This document shows, piece after piece, positions 37,929-46,671 of a stretch of DNA of 64,000 nt. The stretch comes from Mycobacteroides chelonae (GTDB lineage Bacteria; Actinomycetota; Actinomycetes; Mycobacteriales; Mycobacteriaceae), in NCBI RefSeq assembly GCF_016767715.1, contig NZ_CP050145.1, positions 4,402,001-4,466,000 on the forward strand. The letters run 5' to 3'. Within the stretch, counting starts at the first letter, position 1. The number at the start of each line of letters is the position of its first letter. Both the position numbers and the translations under genes were made by a program. Under the pieces are notes generated by a model. It was given only the letters and a program-made list of their open reading frames with translations, ran no database searches and was not told where the DNA came from.

Positions 37929-38780
37929 TCAGCGCCGTCTGCGCACGGCGTACGAACTCGCCGCCGCGACAACCACAATCAACGCGATGCCGCCCAGCAG
38001 TGGCCACACGCCGGTCTCGTCCACCACGCTCACCAGCCAGGTCTGCACCTCGCTTGCCGCGTTGATCACCGGGTCGTCGGCGCTCCCGTCGCCGAAGTTC
38101 AGCCGAATCTCGTAATAGCCGTAGTAGGCGACGTACAGCCCGGTCAGCAGCACGATCACCCCTGCGATGCGGCCCACATACGGCAAGACCTTCCGCATGG
38201 TGGCCTGCACCGAATTTCCCAGCAGCGCAACGGCTAATGCCGCGACGCCGACGGTCGCGGCCATCCCCGCCCCGTACGCGACGAAGGCCAGCACCCCCGA
38301 GACGATGGACCCCTGTTTGAAGGTGGTGCTGATGACCGCCAGAAACGGGCCGACCGTGCAGGACAGCGATGCCACCGCGTAGGTCAGCCCGTAGCCGTAC
38401 ATGGACAGCAGCGAGGCCGTTGGCGCCCCGCCGGAAACCCCGGGCAGCACGACGGTGAGCTCACGCCCGGACAGCAGCCAGAGGGACAGCGCTACCAGCG
38501 CGACACCGATCACCACGGTGGCGAAGGGCATGTAGCGACCCGCCGAGGCGACCACCGGCGAGATCACCAGCCCGAAAATCCCGAACACCGTCAGGAAACC
38601 GGCGGCCATCGCCACCGTCGCGGTCGCTGCCCGCGCCACAGCGGTCAGCCTCGATGCGGTGCCGTCACTACCGGCGATCACCAGCCCGAGATAACCCGGG
38701 AGAAAAGCGAAGCCGCATGGATTGAGCGCGGCCACCAGCCCCGCCCCCAGCGCGAAAGTCAGTGCTGCGGTATCAATCAC
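37929..38780 (-). CDS. CcdA/DsbD-type thiol-electron transporter
   Basis: 283 residues with six main membrane helices and one more at the C-terminus. The two active Cys are in GLVAALNPCGFAFLPGYLG (TM1) and VASLSCTVGPFLAV (TM4), the usual CcdA positions. CcdA proteins pass electrons from cytoplasmic thioredoxin to extracytoplasmic thioredoxin-like proteins. It follows the TlpA-like lipoprotein gene by 15 bp on the same strand, so the pair is an operon, like Rv2877c-Rv2878c in M. tuberculosis. The last helix and external loop (FGDGSADDPVINAA) form an added C-terminal module. Confidence 0.9.
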   Translation of the reverse strand: MIDTAALTFALGAGLVAALNPCGFAFLPGYLGLVIAGSDGTASRLTAVARAATATVAMAAGFLTVFGIFGLVISPVVASAGRYMPFATVVIGVALVALSLWLLSGRELTVVLPGVSGGAPTASLLSMYGYGLTYAVASLSCTVGPFLAVISTTFKQGSIVSGVLAFVAYGAGMAATVGVAALAVALLGNSVQATMRKVLPYVGRIAGVIVLLTGLYVAYYGYYEIRLNFGDGSADDPVINAASEVQTWLVSVVDETGVWPLLGGIALIVVVAAASSYAVRRRR

Positions 38781-38795
38781 GTCAGTACCGCAGCA

Positions 38796-39311
38796 TCAAT
38801 GCAGCTGCCCGATTCTCTTGTCGAGTTCTGGTCCCGACAGCGGGCTCTTGACCACCTGGGCATTGCCGTCAGATCCCAGGAACGCGAAAGCCGGCTGATG
38901 GGTGACGTCATACAGCGCCCACACCGCGGCATCGGTATCGGCCAGCTGAACAAAGGTGAGGCCGTACTTGGTCACGAAGTCCCGCATCGCGGACACCTGG
39001 TCCTGCGCCGCCACCCCCACAAAGGTGACATCCGGATGCGCAGTGGCCGCCCGCTGCAGATCGGGCGCTTCCTTCTGACAGGTCGGGCACCACGGCGCCC
39101 AAAACCACAGCACCGCCTTCTTACCGGTCAGACTGCTGCCCGCGAAGTCGGCACCATCGATGGTCTTGGCGCTGAAGTTCAGCAACCGCGAGGACTGCGA
39201 CGACGACGAGCCAGCCGTGGAGGTGTCGTTCTTGTCGGCCCCGGAGCAACCGGTCAGCCCGATACCCAGAGCCAGCACCGCGATAGCCGAAACCGCAACG
39301 CGTGATATCAC
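38796..39311 (-). CDS. Thioredoxin-fold lipoprotein (TlpA/DsbE/DsbF-like)
   Basis: 171 residues. A lipoprotein signal (AVLALGIGLTGC; lipobox LTGC, Cys at about 22) anchors a thioredoxin domain. The redox motif is WFWAPWCPTCQKEAPDLQRA (CPTC), with the cis-Pro in THQPAFAFLG. It should oxidise, reduce or isomerise secreted proteins. The CcdA gene behind it is its likely electron partner. M. tuberculosis DsbE (Mpt53) and DsbF are the closest known types; DsbF is also a lipoprotein. Confidence 0.9.
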   Translation of the reverse strand: MISRVAVSAIAVLALGIGLTGCSGADKNDTSTAGSSSSQSSRLLNFSAKTIDGADFAGSSLTGKKAVLWFWAPWCPTCQKEAPDLQRAATAHPDVTFVGVAAQDQVSAMRDFVTKYGLTFVQLADTDAAVWALYDVTHQPAFAFLGSDGNAQVVKSPLSGPELDKRIGQLH

Positions 39312-39424
39312 TTTCCCTCGTTTCGCCGCATTCTCATCAACTCACGCCCATCTCGCCTACTCACCGTAACCATCGACGCAACGCGCCCGCGCTCGGGTGT
39401 GCGGCCTTACGTACGCTGGCAGTC

Positions 39425-40360
39425 ATGGACTTCCGGGTATTCGTTGAACCGCAGCAGGGCGCCACCTACTCCGATCAGCTGCGGGTGGCACAGGCCGCCG
39501 AAGAACTGGGATTCTCCGCGTTCTTCCGGTCCGATCACTACCTGGCGATGGGTGGTGCCGACGGGCTGCCCGGCCCCACTGACACATGGGTGACACTGGG
39601 AGCGATCGCCCGGGAGACCACCAGCATCCGGCTGGGCACCCTGGTCACCTCGGCTACCTTCCGCCATCCGGGACCGCTTGCCATCACTGTTGCACAGGTA
39701 GACGAGATGAGCAGCGGCAGAGTAGATCTCGGCCTGGGCGCCGGGTGGTTCAGCGAGGAGCACGAGGCCTACGCCATTCCCTTCCCGCCGCTGGGCGAGC
39801 GGTTCGATCGTCTGGAAGAGCAGCTCGACATCCTCACCGGCCTGTGGTCCACACCCACCAGCGACACCTACTCCTATGCGGGCACGCACTACACGGTGAC
39901 CAACTCCCCCGCGCTGCCCAAACCTGTGCAGGAGCCGCATCCGCCGATCGTGATCGGCGGGCTCGGCGCCAAGCGCACTCCGGCACTCGCCGCCCGTTTT
40001 GCCGCCGAGTTCAACGTGCCGTTTCAGCCCGTCGATGTCGTCACCGGCCAGTACGCACGAGTGGCGCAAGCGGTCGAAGCCGCTGGGCGGCCGGCAGATT
40101 CGATGATCTACTCGGCGGCCTTCGCGTTGTGCGTCGGCGATACGGATGCCGATATCGCGCGCCGCGCGGCCAATGCCCGCCGCGAGGTAGACGAGATCAC
40201 CGAGAACAGCCCGCTCGCGGGCACTCCCGACGCGGTGGCGGACAAGCTGGGCACCTACATCGACGCCGGGGTCCAGCGGGTCTACGCCCAACTACTCGAC
40301 ATACGGGATCTGGATCACCTGGAGTTCTTCGCTTCGACGGTAATCCCGCAGTTCGGCTGA
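39425..40360 (+). CDS. LLM-class F420-dependent oxidoreductase
   Basis: 311 residues of the luciferase-like monooxygenase fold. Family features are FFRSDHYLAMGGADG near the N-terminus, SIRLGTLVTSATFRHPGPLA, GRVDLGLGAGW and EEHEAYAIPFPPLGERFDRL. The fold and length match F420-dependent oxidoreductases of mycobacteria; the substrate is not known. The ATG at 39425 (MDFRVFVEPQQG) is the natural start; the longer open frame has an unrelated His/Pro-rich extension. It is divergent from the TlpA-like lipoprotein gene. The following gene starts 24 bp after its stop. Confidence 0.88.
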   Translation: MDFRVFVEPQQGATYSDQLRVAQAAEELGFSAFFRSDHYLAMGGADGLPGPTDTWVTLGAIARETTSIRLGTLVTSATFRHPGPLAITVAQVDEMSSGRVDLGLGAGWFSEEHEAYAIPFPPLGERFDRLEEQLDILTGLWSTPTSDTYSYAGTHYTVTNSPALPKPVQEPHPPIVIGGLGAKRTPALAARFAAEFNVPFQPVDVVTGQYARVAQAVEAAGRPADSMIYSAAFALCVGDTDADIARRAANARREVDEITENSPLAGTPDAVADKLGTYIDAGVQRVYAQLLDIRDLDHLEFFASTVIPQFG

Positions 40361-40384
40361 CATTCTTCGGTTAGGCTCCGCGCG

Positions 40385-40858
40385 ATGAGTGAGCACGAGA
40401 CACCGAACGCTCCCGACGACGACGAGAGCTACTTCTCGGGGATGATCGAGGAGAGCGAGAAGCCGACGCCCTGGTATCGAACGGGGCCGGCGATCGTCGG
40501 CACCATCGCTGCCATCATCGCGATCGTCGCGGTGCTCATGACCATCGTGTTGTCCACGGACAAGCGCGTGGTCAACGACGACACACCGCTGACGACGACA
40601 TCGCCGACGCCGAGTACCACCGCCACTGAGCCTTCACCTGAATCGTCGTCGACGACCACCGAGACCACGACCATCGAATCGACGCAGGAGCCGGTGCCGC
40701 CCGCGCCGACCTCCGAGCCCACGTACTACGACACCCCGACCTCGACGACGTACCAGTGGCAGGCACCCGCGATCCCCTCACCGCCAGCTATTCCACCGAT
40801 TCCGCAGATCCCACAAATCCCGCCTATTCCACAGATCCCGCAAATACCGGGGCTGTAA
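40385..40858 (+). CDS. Membrane-anchored Thr/Pro-rich protein with PQIP repeats
   Basis: 157 residues. An acidic cytoplasmic N-terminus (1-35) leads to one membrane helix (about 36-57, IVGTIAAIIAIVAVLMTIV). The external part is a Ser/Thr-rich stretch (about 65-105) and a Pro/Ile tail with repeated PPIPQIPQIP ending IPGL. Such low-complexity external parts are likely to be glycosylated or to span the wall (inference). The N-terminal layout is like that of the next gene: both have a W-Y before the helix and Thr-rich external parts, so they may be diverged duplicates. Confidence 0.75.
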   Translation: MSEHETPNAPDDDESYFSGMIEESEKPTPWYRTGPAIVGTIAAIIAIVAVLMTIVLSTDKRVVNDDTPLTTTSPTPSTTATEPSPESSSTTTETTTIESTQEPVPPAPTSEPTYYDTPTSTTYQWQAPAIPSPPAIPPIPQIPQIPPIPQIPQIPGL

Positions 40859-40882
40859 GGGAGTTGGGTTACGCTCCGGATC

Positions 40883-41398
40883 ATGTCCTACCCGGAGCCG
40901 CCAGAAGACCCGACGATGTACAACGAGCAGTACCACGATCAGGGACCTGATGGGCCCAACCCTTGGTACAAGCAGCCGGCCGTGCTCATTGCCCTGGCAG
41001 GGGCCGCGGTGGCGGTCATCGCGGTGATCATCGCCTTCGTGATTACCCGAAGCGACAAGCCTGCCCCCGCTGGGAGCACCACCTCGGTGACATCCGCGAC
41101 CACCAGCAGTTCGGCACCGGCCAACTCCGGCGGCCACGAGGGGCATGGCGGCTCCGGTAGCACCACCGGCGGCAACTCCACGGTGACCGAGACCGTCTCC
41201 GAGTCGCCGAGTCAGAGCGCCGAAACGACGACCACTGCGCCGACGACCACGACCACCACTACGGATACGACGACCACCACGACCACTCAGCCGACGACTA
41301 CGACAACGACGGCCCCGCCGACCACCACGACCGGACGCTCAGTGGTGATCCCGATTCCCGGCGGCGGCAACGTCCAGGTGCCCGTTGGCGGTCAGTGA
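40883..41398 (+). CDS. Membrane-anchored Thr-rich protein
   Basis: 171 residues. A short Pro/Tyr/Asp-rich cytoplasmic N-terminus ends with NPWYKQ, followed by one membrane helix (about 33-54, AVLIALAGAAVAVIAVIIAF) and an external part of Ser, Gly, His and long Thr runs, ending GRSVVIPIPGGGNVQVPVGG. The Thr/Pro stretch resembles that of the Hsp70-like protein at 52376 (also ending in an Ile-Pro-Gly motif). Function unknown. It starts 24 bp after the related gene at 40385 and overlaps the convergent gene at its 3' end by 7 bp. Confidence 0.75.
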   Translation: MSYPEPPEDPTMYNEQYHDQGPDGPNPWYKQPAVLIALAGAAVAVIAVIIAFVITRSDKPAPAGSTTSVTSATTSSSAPANSGGHEGHGGSGSTTGGNSTVTETVSESPSQSAETTTTAPTTTTTTTDTTTTTTTQPTTTTTTAPPTTTTGRSVVIPIPGGGNVQVPVGGQ

Positions 41399-41775
41399 GC
41401 CATCCGGATTCCCGGCGGACCTGTGACGCCCTGACGGGTCCTGCCGGGTTTTCCGGGGGAAGCCTCGTTCCATAGGTGACCTGCCGCGCACAGCGCAACG
41501 ACGAAGGACAGCACACCGATCGGGATCGCCCAGAGGCGACGCGTATCGAGCTTGGCGGCGCACTGGTCGTGGTAGTTGGTCGACTGATTCGCACCGGAAC
41601 TCATCTTGTCCAGCTCCGCGCTCCGGGTGAGTCGGGGCCCCACGGGCATACCGCAGGTCACCGACTGGGTGGCACCGCCCGTGTCGACTTGAATAGACAC
41701 CGGTGTGAGCAGGACGGCCATCGCGATGATCGTCGCGATACCGCATACGCCTGAAAGGACTCCGCGTCCGTGCAT
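41392..41775 (-). CDS. Two-helix membrane protein
   Basis: 127 residues. Helix 1 is about 8-26 (LSGVCGIATIIAMAVLLTPV) and helix 2 about 86-103 (LWAIPIGVLSFVVALCAAG), with an external loop between them containing CGM and DQCAAK, a possible Cys pair. The C-terminal cytoplasmic tail is Gly/Pro/Arg-rich. This layout is common among small actinobacterial membrane proteins; I do not recognise a named family. The 3' end overlaps the convergent Thr-rich gene by 7 bp. Confidence 0.65.
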   Translation of the reverse strand: MHGRGVLSGVCGIATIIAMAVLLTPVSIQVDTGGATQSVTCGMPVGPRLTRSAELDKMSSGANQSTNYHDQCAAKLDTRRLWAIPIGVLSFVVALCAAGHLWNEASPGKPGRTRQGVTGPPGIRMAH

Positions 41776-41853
41776 ACCTGGGACGCTACGCCGTCAAGGG
41801 CACGCAATGATGGTGATTCGATATCCGAAGCGACAAAAAACTGGACGTGAATT

Positions 41854-42513
41854 TCAGCAGGCTGAGCTCTTGGCGGTGCGGCAGATCGGTGCCGCCACAT
41901 TGCGCAGAACCTGCTGCTCATCGGCCTCTGCCCAGGGCGAACCGACAGCACCCGTGACGGCGTTGGTGACGGTCAGCTCGGCCACCGTTCCGGTACCGGG
42001 CGGCTCCACCACATACAGCCGGTACTGCGGCTGCTTGCGACCTTGCGCCGGCAGCGTCACCGTGGCCGCATGACCATTGGGCAGGTCGACCACATTGACC
42101 TGGGCGCCAACGGCGTTGAAGCAGTGATCCAGCCGTGCGCGCAGCGACCGATAGACGGTCGACGCGTACTGGTCGGTCACCGACGTGTCGCCGGGCCAGT
42201 GTGCGATCACCTCCACCGCCGTCCACCCGGAATCATCCGAAGTGACTGTCGAGGAAGCAGATTCGGGCGATTGCGGCAGACTCTCTCCCAGCGAGAAGCA
42301 GAGATTCGCTGACCAGAAGGCCGGGCGGTCAACCGAGGTTGCGTTGCGCGACAAGGGAGCCCAGTGTGAGACGTGATCCATGGGGACGTCCCGCGGGTTG
42401 ATCCACACCGAGTCGGGCACAGGCTTCGGATCCGCCGCGGCCGGAGCCGCGGTGCCCAGGCAGGCGATCACAGCAATCGCCGGAATTGCCCGCTGCCACC
42501 CGCGCATCGTCAC
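41854..42513 (-). CDS. Secreted protein, paralogue of its neighbour
   Basis: 219 residues with a signal peptide (QRAIPAIAVIACLGTAAPAA). The mature part starts DPKPVPDSVWINPRDVPMDH and ends SPWAEADEQQVLRNVAAPIC, matching VPAGVWISPGEIPMNGEYHW and SPWKPVDDATVLRALAQPLC in the upstream gene. Both have Cys in the same places (NLCFSL/MRLCGA, DHCF/NYCP, PIC/PLC) and a C-terminal Cys. They are tandem duplicates with diverged cores. It lies 12 bp after the neighbour on the same strand. Function unknown. A Met at 42507 is an alternative start. Confidence 0.78.
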   Translation of the reverse strand: MTMRGWQRAIPAIAVIACLGTAAPAAADPKPVPDSVWINPRDVPMDHVSHWAPLSRNATSVDRPAFWSANLCFSLGESLPQSPESASSTVTSDDSGWTAVEVIAHWPGDTSVTDQYASTVYRSLRARLDHCFNAVGAQVNVVDLPNGHAATVTLPAQGRKQPQYRLYVVEPPGTGTVAELTVTNAVTGAVGSPWAEADEQQVLRNVAAPICRTAKSSAC

Positions 42514-42525
42514 AGAAATCCCTCG

Positions 42526-43182
42526 CTAGCAGGAGCCCTTGCACAGCGGCTGGGCAAGGGCGCGCAGAACCGTCGCGTCATCGACGGGCTTCCATGGCGA
42601 GGGCTCGCGGCCGGTGCGGGGCACGGTGACAGCAAGCTCGGAAACGGTGCCCGACTCGGGCGGAACCACGTTGTAGATGTGCACCTCGCTGGTGGGGTTA
42701 TCGCGCTCCTTGCCGATCAGCAGGGTCGCCGCAAAGCCGTACCACGAGGGTGCCGGGCGCAGATCGACGCTGATGACGTCGCCTACTCCCGGGCAGTAGT
42801 TGAGCTGAGATCGAATACCACTCTGGAAGGCCGCGGCCCCATCGGTATTTCCTTCGGGCCACTGTCCAGCCGCCTGCACCACGGATGCCGCGACGCCCGA
42901 CGCGGCCTGGGTGGCGATGGCCGAGGCCGGCGGAAGGACGTCCGACGACGGGGCGCCGCAGAGCCGCATGCTGAGGAAGGAAGCCCTGCCGGTTGCGGTC
43001 GGGTTGGCCGCTGACCAGTGGTATTCGCCGTTCATGGGGATCTCACCGGGGCTGATCCACACGCCCGCGGGCACCGGCCTGGGAGCGGGCCCGGCCGGAT
43101 TGGGGGTGGGCTCCGCCACTGCCGTCGCCGTGCCGAATCCGGCCATCAGGATTACGGTCGCGGCAGACAGGCGCATCATCAT
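42526..43182 (-). CDS. Secreted protein downstream of iniC
   Basis: 218 residues from the ATG at 43182; two further ATGs follow directly (43179, 43176). Signal peptide: MRLSAATVILMAGFGTATAV. The mature protein shares VPAGVWISPGEIPM, an internal NYCPGVGDVISVDLRPAP and the C-terminal VLRALAQPLCKGSC with the next gene. Start: the ATG lies 4 nt after the iniC TGA, so the gene is almost certainly translated from the ini mRNA. The open frame further upstream overlaps iniC and is unlikely. Function unknown; location and four conserved Cys suggest an envelope protein. Confidence 0.78.
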   Translation of the reverse strand: MMMRLSAATVILMAGFGTATAVAEPTPNPAGPAPRPVPAGVWISPGEIPMNGEYHWSAANPTATGRASFLSMRLCGAPSSDVLPPASAIATQAASGVAASVVQAAGQWPEGNTDGAAAFQSGIRSQLNYCPGVGDVISVDLRPAPSWYGFAATLLIGKERDNPTSEVHIYNVVPPESGTVSELAVTVPRTGREPSPWKPVDDATVLRALAQPLCKGSC

Positions 43183-43186
43183 CTGC

Positions 43187-44689
43187 TCAGTATGCCGGGC
43201 GCTCGTGCGCAGACAACTGGGTGAGTATGCCTTCGGCACTGCGGGCAGCCGCTAAGCACAGACGGCTGGTGAACGGATCGTTGAGTGGATACGCGGCCCG
43301 CGCGCGCCAGCGTCCCACCGCATCCAGGGCGGCACGCCGCGGATCCGGGCGAGTCTCGTCCAGACCCAGGCGGGCGGCCGGTTCCGTGCCGGAGGCTCCC
43401 AGCAGTCTGCGGATGAGCACCGTCTCGTGTTCGGTGAGCGTGGTGGTTCGGGAGGACAACTCTGCCAACAGCCGTAGCTCATCGAAGGCGTGAGTGTCAG
43501 CGAGCAGGGGGTCGATGTCGTCGATCACCGGGCGGCCGCCCTGGACCGGGTAGGACGTCAGCACCTGACGGGCCGAGAGCAGCGCGGTATGAGATTTCAG
43601 GATGCCCGCGCGCTGACCGAATTGGTTGGCGATGATGTTGTGCAGTTCCACCAGTCCACTGCGTTCGAGGAGCTCCTCGGCCAGCCCGGTGGCGGTGATC
43701 TCGGAGGTGCCCGCGACCCGGATGACGGCCACCGCGATCCGGATACCGAACATCCCGAATCGATGTAGCAGTGCGGCCCGGGTCTGTGGGTCAATCGGAA
43801 GCGAATCATCTTCGCGCACAAACCTATCCACAGACAGCAGCGCCTTGGCCAGCACCTGCGGATCCACTTCCGCGAGTTTCTGCAGTGCGATGAACTCCGC
43901 TTGCCGCAGTGTGCGGGCGGTCAGCGCCAGCAGCCCGGCGACCGGCACCACGGCCTGACAGATCCCGGTGCGTTCCATCTCGCCGGCGAACCGGGCGGAC
44001 ACCTCACGCGCGGACAGCATCGCGTCGAGGCGGCCCACCCCGATCTCGTCGGCACGCGATACGACGCCAATCACCCCGACAGCTCCCCCACGCTCGCCGC
44101 CGACAAGCTTGCCGATCTGGGTGAGCAGGCCGATATCGGCGGCGTTCAGGCTGCGCAGCAGGAAGATCACCGCATCCACCCGGGGCACTCCGTCCTCGGG
44201 CACCAGCAGCGCGAGACTGCGCTCTGAGACCTCGGTGGACAGCGACGAAGTCCCTGGGGTGTCTATCAGGGTGATCTCATTCAATTCCGGTGCGGGCCAG
44301 TGAACGTCGAGGTCTGCCACCGAGGCCGGGTCCAGCCGGTCGAGTTCGAAGGAAAGGCCGCCGTCACGACGGATCGGGATGTCCTGGCGTACGCCGCTGA
44401 ACAGATTGGCCGTGACTTGCGGAGCGGCGCCATGACGAAACCACGCCACGATCCGGGTGGCCTCGGTGGCATCCGTGGGTGCAATGTCTTCTCCGACAAG
44501 TGCATTGACCAGTGTTGACTTGCCGGCATTGAGAGTTCCGGCGATGGCCACCCGGATCGGTTCGTCGAGCCGGGCAGCAATACGGCTCAGCTCGTCGTGT
44601 GGCTCCGCGATCCGCGCGTACCGCGAATCACCCTGGTAGGCGCGCATGGCCTCACCGATGATGGCACGGGCCCGCTCAATGGTACTCAT
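43187..44689 (-). CDS. iniC: IniC-like dynamin-family GTPase
   Basis: 500 residues. The P-loop is AIAGTLNAGKSTLVNALVG near residue 48, and the G3 motif is ITLIDTPGTSSLS. A GTPase domain (about 1-240) is followed by a helical half. M. tuberculosis IniC (Rv0343) acts with IniA and IniB in the isoniazid-inducible response to envelope stress. Its start overlaps the iniA stop by 4 bp. The two secreted-protein genes follow directly, so iniC may not be the last gene of the operon here. Confidence 0.9.
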   Translation of the reverse strand: MSTIERARAIIGEAMRAYQGDSRYARIAEPHDELSRIAARLDEPIRVAIAGTLNAGKSTLVNALVGEDIAPTDATEATRIVAWFRHGAAPQVTANLFSGVRQDIPIRRDGGLSFELDRLDPASVADLDVHWPAPELNEITLIDTPGTSSLSTEVSERSLALLVPEDGVPRVDAVIFLLRSLNAADIGLLTQIGKLVGGERGGAVGVIGVVSRADEIGVGRLDAMLSAREVSARFAGEMERTGICQAVVPVAGLLALTARTLRQAEFIALQKLAEVDPQVLAKALLSVDRFVREDDSLPIDPQTRAALLHRFGMFGIRIAVAVIRVAGTSEITATGLAEELLERSGLVELHNIIANQFGQRAGILKSHTALLSARQVLTSYPVQGGRPVIDDIDPLLADTHAFDELRLLAELSSRTTTLTEHETVLIRRLLGASGTEPAARLGLDETRPDPRRAALDAVGRWRARAAYPLNDPFTSRLCLAAARSAEGILTQLSAHERPAY

Positions 44690-46545
44690 GCGGACGGACG
44701 CAGCCCTTCCAGTCCGTCGATATGCGTGTTGACCTGGCGCAGGATATGCAATTGGCGCTCCACCTCACGGGTGCGCGCATCGCGATCCTCGGCCTCCAGC
44801 CGCGCCGATGCGATGGCCGCCTGTAGCGATTCGTTGAGCGAGCGCGTGGTCTGGTTGGCGATATCGCGGAAATGATCCCGGAGCTGGCGCTGCACCAGAC
44901 GCAGCCGGTCGCGTGATTCTTTGAGCACCACGAAGGACACGTCGTCGAGGAAGCGGCGGACGTTCGTCTTGGCCTCACCCCGGATGCGCAGCATCCGGTT
45001 CTCCATGTCTTCGTTGTAGGTCTTCTTTCCCAGCATCGCACCGGCCCCCAACGAGATCAGGTTGAACATCCCGAGCCCTGCGACGGTGGTCAGCATGCCG
45101 AACATGATGACACCGCCGTAGGAACCACGCAGCCCGGTGATGGCCTTGTGCCCCAACTTGATCGGCTTGGCTTCCAGCTTCGACAGCGACTTCAGGTCAC
45201 TCAGATCCGCGCCCATCTCGCTGGCCCGCAGCCGGGGCATCTTCACCGAGTCCATGCCGGCGGTGGCGAACGTCTCGGCCACCTGAGCGGCCAGGTGCAT
45301 CGCCCGCTGATGTGCCCAGACGAAGTTGTTTCCCACCGAGTTGGCCACGGCCTGCTCGAGTTTGGCGCCGACCTCGGCCCAGTTCTTGGTGGGATCGGTG
45401 CGGTCGATCACCTCTTCGGTCCGCTGCAGGATCCGCCGGAATCGTGATTGCAGATCGTGCTCGACATCGGTTGACACATCGGTGATGCCATCACCGAGAA
45501 CCTGCTGCCACAGTGCGGTATGAGCCAGCGCCTCCTCGGCCTCACGCTTACGGCGTTCCAGGTCTGAGGTGAGCTCGTCGCGGCTCTGCGGATCCTGCAG
45601 AGCGCTGAGCTCGGCGTCCAGGGTGAGCGTGAGATGCTCCGATGCCGAACCGATCTCGGCGACCGCCTGCTGTCGCGAGCTGGCCTGATGGTCCGCGATG
45701 GCATTGCTGAGGAATGTCACCAATGCGGGGAAGTTGGACTCCGCATTGAGTTCCTTGTCGTTGAGCTGCAACGCGTGCGAACGCAGCGCCGACGACACCG
45801 TGATAGCGGGCACGGTGATCTTGGCCTGGTGTAGATGGGCGGAGTTGGCAGCCACCACCTCGCGCCAGTGCGGGTACAGGTCCGTCTTGGTGTTGACGAT
45901 GGCCGCGACGGGGCACAGGTCGAGTGCCTGCTGAATGAAAACCAGTTCGGGTTCGGTGAATTCGGAACTGAGATCGCTCACCATGAGCATGACATCGGCG
46001 TCCGGCAGCAGCCCGAGGGTGCTCGACAAGTGCGGCTGACCGAACCCGCCGACGCCGGGCGTATCCACCAGGCACAGACCACTTTTGAGCATCGGGCTGG
46101 CAACCTTTATTTCCACCCGCAGCACCTCGCGGCCCTGTGCCTGCGGTGCACGCTTGAGGTCCTTGCCGATATCGGCCACCGGAATCGGGATGATCTCGGG
46201 TTCCCCGGCCAGTCCCCCGCCGTCATATTGCTCGGCAGGGGCCACCACCAGGGCGGCCGAGGGCTGCTCGCCGTAGCTGATAACGGTTGTCACCGAAGTG
46301 GTTTCGTCATCGCCCACACGCGCGACCGGCATGTTGAGTAGCGAGTTCACCAGCTGACTCTTGCCCTGCTTGAGCTGTCCTGCCACCACCACGCGCAGCG
46401 GACGGTCCACCAGAAGGCTGTCCACCCGGTCCAGGCGGTCGATCAGATCGCCCCGATCGTTCTCGCCCGCGATCTTGCGCACATGCCCCAGCAGCTCGTT
46501 GACGAGCGCCAGCTGCTGCTGGCCGTCCTGCGCGGTGTCCGACAC
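44686..46545 (-). CDS. iniA: IniA, dynamin-like membrane GTPase
   Basis: 619 residues. P-loop VVVAGQLKQGKSQLVNSLLN near residue 52, DTPGVGGFG (G3) and NTKTDLYPHW (G4 NxKD-like). The helical middle (about 280-460) is followed by a hydrophobic membrane-paddle segment (about 485-510, GVIMFGMLTTVAGLGMFNLI) and a C-terminal helical part. Bacterial dynamin IniA binds and remodels membranes. It belongs to iniBAC and overlaps iniC by 4 bp. GTG at 46545 is the start. A 126-bp gap with a strong hairpin separates it from iniB. Confidence 0.92.
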   Translation of the reverse strand: MSDTAQDGQQQLALVNELLGHVRKIAGENDRGDLIDRLDRVDSLLVDRPLRVVVAGQLKQGKSQLVNSLLNMPVARVGDDETTSVTTVISYGEQPSAALVVAPAEQYDGGGLAGEPEIIPIPVADIGKDLKRAPQAQGREVLRVEIKVASPMLKSGLCLVDTPGVGGFGQPHLSSTLGLLPDADVMLMVSDLSSEFTEPELVFIQQALDLCPVAAIVNTKTDLYPHWREVVAANSAHLHQAKITVPAITVSSALRSHALQLNDKELNAESNFPALVTFLSNAIADHQASSRQQAVAEIGSASEHLTLTLDAELSALQDPQSRDELTSDLERRKREAEEALAHTALWQQVLGDGITDVSTDVEHDLQSRFRRILQRTEEVIDRTDPTKNWAEVGAKLEQAVANSVGNNFVWAHQRAMHLAAQVAETFATAGMDSVKMPRLRASEMGADLSDLKSLSKLEAKPIKLGHKAITGLRGSYGGVIMFGMLTTVAGLGMFNLISLGAGAMLGKKTYNEDMENRMLRIRGEAKTNVRRFLDDVSFVVLKESRDRLRLVQRQLRDHFRDIANQTTRSLNESLQAAIASARLEAEDRDARTREVERQLHILRQVNTHIDGLEGLRPSA

Positions 46546-46627
46546 GGTTCCCTAACCCTTCTGGCTCGAAATTCCTCATTACTGTGCCATTTCTTCTGGC
46601 CGGCACAATTCAATCCGGTATCCATGC

Positions 46628-46661
46628 CGATGCCCCGCACCATTACTGGTGCGGGGCATCG
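46628..46661 (-). terminator. Stem-loop between iniB and iniA (attenuator candidate)
   Basis: A perfect 15-bp stem, CGATGCCCCGCACCA (46628-46642) and its complement (46647-46661), has a TTAC loop and lies 11 bp after the iniB stop, inside the operon. It is GC-rich and should stall or end part of the transcripts, giving more iniB than iniA-iniC, or protect the iniB mRNA end. No T-tract follows. Confidence 0.7.
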
Positions 46662-46671
46662 CGCCCGGGGA

